Source: a virus
DNA: 44,911 bases
Strand: one strand, 5' to 3'
IMG/VR virus record: IMGVR_UViG_3300033149_003571
Span: 1-44,911 of that record
The notes beneath the pieces were generated by a model. That model was given only the letters and a program-made list of their open reading frames with translations. It had not been told where the DNA came from and did not search any database. Shown here piece after piece: positions 39,502 to 44,911 of this stretch. The translations under genes and the position numbers were made by a program. Each line of letters begins with the position of its first letter. The stretch's first letter is position 1.

Positions 39502-40446
39502 ATGGCTCTTTCCATAGAGGAAGCGAATGCTGTATCCCGGTATTATTATGATACCCCCCTGACCCAACAGGCGTATGACGATCATGCCCTGTGGACGAAG
39601 ATGAAGCAAAATAACTTGGTAAAGGTTAAGGGCGGAACAAAATTGCGTTGGCCCATTCGATACAAGAGATTGGACAAGGCCGATGCGGTTGGTGCACGGG
39701 AACAGCTTAGCTACGAACAGTTGGAGACTCGCACTTCTCCCGAGTTGGACTGGGTGTATTATTATGCTCAGGCTTTAATTTCTTGGGATGAACGTGTTAA
39801 GAACTCCGGCAAACAAAAGGTTGTCGATCTGTTGGCCAACAAGGCAGTTGAAATGAAAGAGGACATTTTCTACAGATTCGCCACGGACCTGTGGACTTCG
39901 AACCCGAATGGGAAAGGTATTGAAACGCTTTCTACTATTGTGGGAACCGGAACATATGCCGGACTCGACGACGGGGATGCCTCTACCTGGTACTCTCCAT
40001 TCAATGACGCGACCGCTACGGTTCTGTCTCTTTATGGTTCTACCAGCATTTCCAAGATGATAAACGACTGCACATTCGGCAAAAACAGACCGGACTTTCA
40101 CATCACCACCCGTGATCTCTACAGCAAGTTCATGTCTCTGTTTGAGGGGCAGAAGGTCTACAAAGACAACACCCTGGCAGAAGCGGGATTTGATAACTGT
40201 AAATTTCTGGGTGCAACAATTACACCGGATTCATTCACTCCCACGAGTGCATGGTACGGTTTGGATATCAATCAGTACGAGTTTTGGGTCCACCCGGACT
40301 TTAACTTTAAGCTGAAGGATTGGTTTGAACTGGAACAGGCCGGGTTTCCGAACGCGATGGCTCGTGTTATGACGGTAGCCCTGAACCTCGCGTGTAAGAT
40401 GCGCCGAACTTCCGGAAAGTTTACGGCGTTGAATTACGCTAGTTAA
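39502..40446 (+). CDS. Major capsid protein
   Basis: A 314-aa protein immediately after the scaffold. Features: EEANAVSRYYYDTPL, LWTKMKQNNLVKVKGGTKLRWPI-like N-arm and glycine turn, LDWVYYYAQALISWDE (spine-helix region), DFHITTRDLYSKFM and DNTLAEAGFDNCKFLGA. These match HK97-fold capsids of podovirus/siphovirus type. SD GGAGG. No prohead-protease partner is next door. Confidence 0.85.
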   Translation: MALSIEEANAVSRYYYDTPLTQQAYDDHALWTKMKQNNLVKVKGGTKLRWPIRYKRLDKADAVGAREQLSYEQLETRTSPELDWVYYYAQALISWDERVKNSGKQKVVDLLANKAVEMKEDIFYRFATDLWTSNPNGKGIETLSTIVGTGTYAGLDDGDASTWYSPFNDATATVLSLYGSTSISKMINDCTFGKNRPDFHITTRDLYSKFMSLFEGQKVYKDNTLAEAGFDNCKFLGATITPDSFTPTSAWYGLDINQYEFWVHPDFNFKLKDWFELEQAGFPNAMARVMTVALNLACKMRRTSGKFTALNYAS

Positions 40447-40457
40447 GGAGGTGTAGC

Positions 40458-40910
40458 ATGGCTTGGTTACAGGATAGAAAAAGAGGGAGTGTCGGTTCCC
40501 TACAGCCCAAATACGACGGTGATGGTAGCGTATGGCTATATGCTTACGCAACGGCCGGCGCCACCAAGAAGAATGCCTATGCGGTTATGTTCGGGCAATA
40601 TGGTTGGACCGCTACAGCGGTTGCCGATACCAGCGATGTGCAGATGTTACAGTACGTTGGTATTGCAAAATCAACCTATTCGTCCGGCGACTATGGGTGG
40701 TTCCAGATTGGCGGTTATTGCTCTGATGCCGTTATCACCACAACCACGGGCACGGTAGGACATGCGGTTAAACTCGCTTCAGATGCGATTGTGACAGCGG
40801 GAGCAGCCCCGGCGGGAGGCGACAACGAGTTTGGAGTATTCCAGACCACGGGCTCGACAGCCACCTATGACATTCTTCTCTTCCCGGTCCGCATTGACGG
40901 TGCAGACTAA
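40458..40910 (+). CDS. Head decoration or stabilising protein
   Basis: A 150-aa protein, beta-rich and Ala/Gly/Thr-rich (YATAGATKKNAYAVMFGQYG, CSDAVITTTTGTVGHAVKLA). It follows the capsid gene with an AAGGAGG SD and is followed by a perfect hairpin. Small beta proteins here commonly decorate capsids. Family not recognised with certainty. Confidence 0.65.
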   Translation: MAWLQDRKRGSVGSLQPKYDGDGSVWLYAYATAGATKKNAYAVMFGQYGWTATAVADTSDVQMLQYVGIAKSTYSSGDYGWFQIGGYCSDAVITTTTGTVGHAVKLASDAIVTAGAAPAGGDNEFGVFQTTGSTATYDILLFPVRIDGAD

Positions 40911-40912
40911 GA

Positions 40913-40941
40913 GTTAGGCGCCCCCCCCCTGGGCGCCTAAT
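40913..40941 (+). terminator. Octamer-built hairpin after the decoration gene
   Basis: Perfect 10-bp arms TTAGGCGCCC (40914-40923) and GGGCGCCTAA (40931-40940) with a C-rich loop, in the 51-base gap between genes. There is no T-run after it (TTATAAAATGG follows), so it may act as an attenuator or RNA-stability element rather than a full terminator. Its arms are the genome-wide motif in inverted orientation. Confidence 0.7.
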
Positions 40942-40961
40942 TATAAAATGGAGGAAAGAAC

Positions 40962-41309
40962 ATGGCAGCAACAGTAGTACCAGACGGATATGCGTTTAAT
41001 GCGTATGATTTGAACTCTCACGCAGGCCAAAACCTTAAAATCGTGTACGGTTCTTTTGATTATGCGGCGACCTATCCCGATGGGGGGGCGACGTTCACTA
41101 TCCCGCAGTTAGCTTCCGTAAAAGGAGTGCTTGCCGAACCCGCCAACGGATACACCTTTCGGTATGTAAGTGGTAAGCTGAAAGCTTATTATATCGGTCA
41201 GTTGGATGCATCTGCCACTATGACCGTGGCGGAACCGATGACCGAAGTACCGACTGATACCTCGATGGCAACAGTATCTGCGGTAACATTCTTTGCATGG
41301 GGATTCTAA
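40962..41309 (+). CDS. Small beta-rich virion protein
   Basis: A 115-aa protein (AFNAYDLNSHAGQNLKIVYG, MTVAEPMTEVPTDTSMATVS), SD GGAGGAAAG. Beta-rich, Ala/Thr-rich, like head-decoration or head-tail joining proteins. Lies between two octamer hairpins. No family assigned. Confidence 0.6.
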   Translation: MAATVVPDGYAFNAYDLNSHAGQNLKIVYGSFDYAATYPDGGATFTIPQLASVKGVLAEPANGYTFRYVSGKLKAYYIGQLDASATMTVAEPMTEVPTDTSMATVSAVTFFAWGF

Positions 41310-41639
41310 ATGAGTATTAGCAATCAGGCGTATTGGGCTACGTACGGGGCTCTTACGACCACGGGAACTACTACTCTAATGAACCCTCCGGGAAGCGATT
41401 GTGTATACCTGTGCTATGGGTTTGTGAATGTGTGCGGCATCACAACGGGTAAAAAGATCAATATCTGTGCCGGATCTTCGACAACGGTGATATGGTCTGT
41501 TGATGCAACGGCCATAGGGTTGCAGAACATCAATTTTGGCGATAGAGGGCTCAAGATTGACTCAGGCGCAACCCTATATGCAATAATAGATGCCACGCAT
41601 TATGCGCTATTTGGATTTACGGGATATACGGGATATTAA
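41310..41639 (+). CDS. Small virion protein
   Basis: A 109-aa protein starting directly after the previous stop (TAAATG). Beta-rich (GSDCVYLCYGFVNVCGITTG, WSVDATAIGLQNINFGDRGL). Probably a head completion or decoration protein, by position and composition. Followed by the second octamer hairpin. Confidence 0.6.
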   Translation: MSISNQAYWATYGALTTTGTTTLMNPPGSDCVYLCYGFVNVCGITTGKKINICAGSSTTVIWSVDATAIGLQNINFGDRGLKIDSGATLYAIIDATHYALFGFTGYTGY

Positions 41640-41641
41640 AG

Positions 41642-41670
41642 GTTAGGCGTCCTCGGGCGCCTAACTATTT
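41642..41670 (+). terminator. Second octamer-built hairpin, with short T-run
   Basis: GTTAGGCG (41642-41649) and CGCCTAAC (41658-41665) form an 8-bp stem over an 8-base loop, followed by TATTTT. It lies in the 46-base gap before the adaptor gene. Closest of the two hairpins to a real terminator; also a full inverted pair of the genome-wide octamer. Confidence 0.7.
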
Positions 41671-41685
41671 TAGAGTAGGTAAATA

Positions 41686-42648
41686 ATGACTTTATCTCAA
41701 GCAATTACCAAGGTGCGAGAACTATCACGTACAAACTCAAGCGGTGCCAGTGATACTGCTATCATGCAGCTTATTAACGAAGGACAGCGTGAGTTCGCCA
41801 AAGACGCCTATGGTATGATAACCGAAGACTATCTGACTATCACGCCCTTGTTTGATCTTCAGACAGACTTTGCTTTCTCCTTGGCGCTGAACGGTGGCAC
41901 GGCTACCGATGTGGCGATTACGACCATGGACTACATCAACGCAACGGCCGGTACGGTGGCAACACAGCTTACAACCGCACTAACCGCTCAAGCCGCTACT
42001 TGTACGATCTCCTGGGCCTCGGCGAGCTGGTATTTCACCTTAACATTCGAGGCAACGGTAAGCTCGGCGGTGTTTGCGGAACCTACCGCTCCGACGCATA
42101 TTGACGCCCTTAATCTCATTCTCGGGGGTGCGGCTTCTTTCACCGCACCTACCTGTACGGGGTCTTTTCCCCTGGATTGTGCGGTTGAGGTTTCGCTGCC
42201 TGATAATTTCTTGCAGATGTACCGGGTTGAATGGGACGACAACGCTCTTTCTCCTGCTCCCTTCGGGCTGTTTGTTTCTCCGGAATATACGGGAACGCCC
42301 ATTCAATATCATGTATATGGCAAGAGACTACGCCTATATCCAGCCCCCGGAAGCCAAAAAAGTCTACATATCTTTTATAAATACTATCCCACCGATTGGG
42401 TGGATGCGGCAACACAAGGCAGTGTAGATATGACCATCGACACAGAGCACCAGCTAATGCCCTTGTATTTTGCAGCATCCCTACAGGCAGAGATGAACTT
42501 CGAAGAGCTAAGGGCACAACGTTTGTACTCAAGATATCTTGACCAGGTGCGAAAATACAACCGATTGTATAATAACCAGAACCCGGCTATGTTCCCGAGA
42601 CACGAACCTGTTTTGGTACCCAAAGTAACGTTTTCTAGTGAGGACTAA
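41686..42648 (+). CDS. Head-tail adaptor/connector-like protein
   Basis: A 320-aa protein: helical N-terminus (TLSQAITKVRELSRTNSSGA, INEGQREFAKDAYGM), a beta domain in the middle (about 60-180), then VSLPDNFLQMYRVEWDD and FYKYYPTDWVDAATQG, and a helical C-terminus (EMNFEELRAQRLYSRYLDQV). The layout fits podovirus adaptor proteins that bind under the portal. The stop overlaps the next ATG (AATGA). Confidence 0.7.
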   Translation: MTLSQAITKVRELSRTNSSGASDTAIMQLINEGQREFAKDAYGMITEDYLTITPLFDLQTDFAFSLALNGGTATDVAITTMDYINATAGTVATQLTTALTAQAATCTISWASASWYFTLTFEATVSSAVFAEPTAPTHIDALNLILGGAASFTAPTCTGSFPLDCAVEVSLPDNFLQMYRVEWDDNALSPAPFGLFVSPEYTGTPIQYHVYGKRLRLYPAPGSQKSLHIFYKYYPTDWVDAATQGSVDMTIDTEHQLMPLYFAASLQAEMNFEELRAQRLYSRYLDQVRKYNRLYNNQNPAMFPRHEPVLVPKVTFSSED

Positions 42649-44564
42649 TGAGAACTATAGCGATTGATGATTTTCGGGGTGGGTATTTCACAAACGTACC
42701 CTCTGAACATCTCAAGCCAAATGAATTATTGACCGCTTTAAATTGTTATTGGGATACTACTCTAGAAAAGCGCAACGGGATAGGGATGTATGCTACCAAT
42801 TCCTGGGCCGCCTCGGATGTGATACAGGGATATTTCCGATGCTATGTACCGACGACAACTTCCTGGTTGACTATTTTGGCTGTTGATGATGGGTCTACCG
42901 TGGGGTTCTATTCTTCTACCGGTACAGGAGTAAGCGCAATTGATTCCTCGTATACCTGGACAACAGGTAATAAGGTGGAGATGGACGCAATAGGCGGGGA
43001 AGTGATTGCGGTTAACGGTGTAGATAAACCAGCTTTTCTGTACCATGATGGATCTGGTTGGATCATAGATGATCTAGAAATACACGACACAAGAGTACGG
43101 GCCACAACGAATTGGTTTGCGGGATATTTTGACAAAAGCGGATCGGATGTTGCAAGTTTATATATTGATGACTCAACAGACGCCCGGGATGAAGGAACTT
43201 TTGATTTAAATCAGGCAACCGCAAGCGATGGTATATGGGTTGCTTGTGATTATACATTTAATAAAATAGAATTCACGGAAGTAGATACTCTGGCTTCCGA
43301 TTTGGCACTTAACTATGAATACTACAAGGGTAGTGATACTTGGGGAACCTGTAGCATAGTCACGGGTCTGGCCCTGGGCGCAGCTACCGGAACTTTGACG
43401 GTTGAATGGAATTATCCTACAGACTGGGTAGTGGCAGATTCGGATTTGAGTACCGACCAGCTTGACAATAGATATGTGTTCAGGATGTACTTCACTACAG
43501 CCCCCTCGACAACGGCGGTGTGTGATTATTTGACAGTCAAACATACACAATATTTGACACAGATTTTCGATGATGAAAGACCTAAAACGGTTAAGGTGCA
43601 CAAAAATCATTACTTTTTAGGCTTCGAGAATACTGTCAATCATTCCCCATATCACAAAGCCACGAGTTGGCGGGCTGGGGATGTATATTATTTTGAAGAA
43701 GGAGGGCGCGAGATTAAGGCTTTGGAGTCTCATGGAGAATCCCTATCCATCGTGAAAGATGGGGGAATCCACGGAATATTCGGTAATTCGTTTGCCAACT
43801 TCTACCAGAAATATCTTGTCCCGGGAGGAACAGTCAGCGGGCGTTCTGTTGTAGTGCGGGACCAAGATATGTTTATGATGGACCGGGATGGGATTTACCG
43901 GTGGGATGGTGCCCAGCGCCTAAAAGTGAGCAAACATATCCAAAATGATATCGACTCCTGGGTAACCTCTAACGTAGCCTCAGTGTTGTATCGGGGATGG
44001 ATATATATGTCTTTCCCCTCAAACTCGACAACGTTAATCTTTGACCCAGATACTTTTCGCGAAGATGATATGGGGGACGGAAGAGTAAGCTTCTGGAAGT
44101 TTGATAACTACAGGGCGGATATTTTTGCCTATCACGGTGGGGCCGGTGATACCGGATATTTAGTCGCTGCTGCTAATTTTGGCCCTCCGATGTTACAACG
44201 GTGTAATAATGGTACAGATGACAGCGTTTCAAGTACCGTAGCAATAAACATGCAAGTGCAGACCCCCTATTATTCTATGGGAAATTTTGAAAAGATTAAA
44301 CATTTTGGGAGGGTAAAACCCAAAGTTGGAGAGGTAGCAAGTGCGACTGGGGCCGCCTACGTATTAACAGTATATGGGCAGGACGGAACCTCAAGCGCGG
44401 TTACAACCATGACCGCAGCGGTTGGTTCGGGATGGTGGTCTACGGATGTATCTGTGCCTTATGAACTAGATGGAAAAGGAATAGGATTCAAGATTCAGCA
44501 CAATCAGCTAGGCGCCGCCAAGATAGCTGGGTTTGCGCTGGATTATGAGTTAAGGAGATATTAA
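42648..44564 (+). CDS. Large beta-rich tail protein (nozzle/stabilisation type)
   Basis: A 638-aa protein, beginning RTIAIDDFRGGYFTNVPSEH then LNCYWDTTLEKRNGI, typical of phage tail/stabilisation proteins with beta-propeller folds. Later it has DMFMMDRDGIYRWDGAQRLK and SHGESLSIVKDGGIHGIFGN, propeller-like blades. It is the largest tail protein here and follows the adaptor, as podovirus nozzles do. Its TAA overlaps the next ATG (TAATG). Confidence 0.75.
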   Translation: MRTIAIDDFRGGYFTNVPSEHLKPNELLTALNCYWDTTLEKRNGIGMYATNSWAASDVIQGYFRCYVPTTTSWLTILAVDDGSTVGFYSSTGTGVSAIDSSYTWTTGNKVEMDAIGGEVIAVNGVDKPAFLYHDGSGWIIDDLEIHDTRVRATTNWFAGYFDKSGSDVASLYIDDSTDARDEGTFDLNQATASDGIWVACDYTFNKIEFTEVDTLASDLALNYEYYKGSDTWGTCSIVTGLALGAATGTLTVEWNYPTDWVVADSDLSTDQLDNRYVFRMYFTTAPSTTAVCDYLTVKHTQYLTQIFDDERPKTVKVHKNHYFLGFENTVNHSPYHKATSWRAGDVYYFEEGGREIKALESHGESLSIVKDGGIHGIFGNSFANFYQKYLVPGGTVSGRSVVVRDQDMFMMDRDGIYRWDGAQRLKVSKHIQNDIDSWVTSNVASVLYRGWIYMSFPSNSTTLIFDPDTFREDDMGDGRVSFWKFDNYRADIFAYHGGAGDTGYLVAAANFGPPMLQRCNNGTDDSVSSTVAINMQVQTPYYSMGNFEKIKHFGRVKPKVGEVASATGAAYVLTVYGQDGTSSAVTTMTAAVGSGWWSTDVSVPYELDGKGIGFKIQHNQLGAAKIAGFALDYELRRY

Positions 44565-44911
44565 TGGGAAAATTTTGGGATTGGTTGACGGGAACACATG
44601 ATACGGCTTGGGGACTTGATCCTGAGTTAGAAAAAGCCACAAACCCTCCCGAAGAGCCGCCTGCCTGGGAAGATTACGCCCCCCCGGAACGAACTTACGA
44701 GACCTGGACGGGTCAACAATTAGCTGATTGGTGGGCCCAAACAGGCCAGGAAGGGAATTGGTGGGATCAATATGCTAGCATTTTAAATCCTGAGGGGCAG
44801 GCCGATTTTGATTATGGGGTATATGCTGGAACCCCCTTAGCTCAAATGTACAAAGAGGGAGAGGGGGATTGGCAAGTTGGGAAAGTATATCCTGAAGCGT
44901 ATAATCTTTAT
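44564..44911 (+). CDS. Virion structural/ejection-type protein, N-terminal part
   Basis: ATG 44564 overlaps the previous stop. The 116 codons present (MGKFWDWLTGTHDTAWGLDP...) are rich in Trp, Glu and Pro (WTGQQLADWWAQTGQEGNWW). The frame reaches the window end and continues at position 1 to 1047, for 426 aa in total (codons in 44798-44911 repeat those of 1-114). Same function notes as the part at the window start. Confidence 0.75.
   Translation, partial: MGKFWDWLTGTHDTAWGLDPELEKATNPPEEPPAWEDYAPPERTYETWTGQQLADWWAQTGQEGNWWDQYASILNPEGQADFDYGVYAGTPLAQMYKEGEGDWQVGKVYPEAYNLY
44798..44911. repeat. Terminal direct repeat, right copy
   Basis: Exact copy of positions 1-114; see that entry. It makes 44797 bases of unique sequence if the molecule is circular. 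Confidence 0.95.

Larger units (their letters stand above)
340..41665. repeat. Genome-wide dispersed octamer CGCCTAAC / GTTAGGCG
   Basis: By reading, CGCCTAAC starts at 340, 2586, 5434, 6864, 8112, 11274, 12432, 17511, 19345, 23258, 23805, 28594, 30923, 31307, 31456 and 41658. GTTAGGCG starts at 5220, 5544, 10844, 13227, 17591, 20984, 22295, 25538, 35614, 40913 and 41642. That is 27 copies; an octamer is expected about 1.4 times in 45 kb on both strands. Copies lie mostly inside genes and in more than one codon frame (CGC-CTA-AC, CG-CCT-AAC). Many are preceded by G (GCGCCTAAC, 14 copies). Near-matches with CTAGGCG are also frequent. Confidence 0.85.

Overview
The window is a complete, circularly assembled genome of a tailed bacteriophage (about 44.8 kb of unique sequence). 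Its first 114 bases recur exactly as its last 114, and one structural gene runs across the join. Strong GGAGG-type ribosome binding sites, TTGACA-N17-TATAAT-like promoters and the standard stop codons point to a bacterial host, which I cannot name. The head-tail module has a terminase, portal, scaffold, major capsid protein, a large beta-rich tail protein and three consecutive large proteins resembling ejection/internal virion proteins. No tape-measure protein is visible, so a short-tailed (podovirus-like) virion is the best guess. No integrase or clear lysogeny repressor is visible.

Layout on the + strand, following the circle. About 31.2-36.4 kb: small terminase, a membrane-anchored trypsin-like protease, large terminase (frame broken by an 11-bp tandem duplication) and a zinc-ribbon protein. 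36.4-44.6 kb: portal (N-terminus apparently frameshifted), scaffold, capsid, decoration/head proteins, adaptor and a 638-aa tail protein. 44.6 kb through the join to 6.6 kb: three virion proteins, the last carrying a 326-aa intein. 6.6-11.0 kb: a tail fibre with two copies of a large receptor-binding module, plus small accessory proteins. 11.0-13.8 kb: a probable lysis/host-interaction block (C39-like peptidase, two metallophosphoesterases, an AP2 protein, a three-helix holin), ended by a short promoter-terminator RNA unit.

13.8-20.3 kb is the early/replication operon: a DUF736-like protein, a Cas4-like nuclease, a NinG-like HNH protein, several SANT/Myb-like DNA-binding proteins, and an initiator-like protein whose gene carries iteron-like repeats. 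20.3-29.1 kb is a sugar-modification region: NeuB-like synthase, B12-binding radical SAM enzyme, Maf/DUF115-like protein, SpsF/NeuA-like cytidylyltransferase, DegT aminotransferase and an SDR. Together these suggest synthesis of a CMP-activated nonulosonic-acid-like sugar and its transfer to a protein or surface glycan. A roughly 700-nt gene-free stretch inside it looks like a large structured RNA with two related domains, followed by an HNH homing endonuclease. 29.1-30.8 kb is a minus-strand operon of small proteins, converging on a bidirectional terminator.

A DNA-level signal runs through the whole genome: the octamer CGCCTAAC/GTTAGGCG occurs 27 times against about 1.4 expected by chance. 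It falls in several reading frames, forms the arms of two intergenic hairpins, supplies two stop codons, and marks the boundary of a partial gene duplication. Duplications and broken genes are common: a PAPS reductase with an internal gap, the terminase and portal frameshifts, duplicated gene starts and ends, and a repeated N-terminal micro-module. This suggests recent recombination, although assembly errors cannot be excluded.
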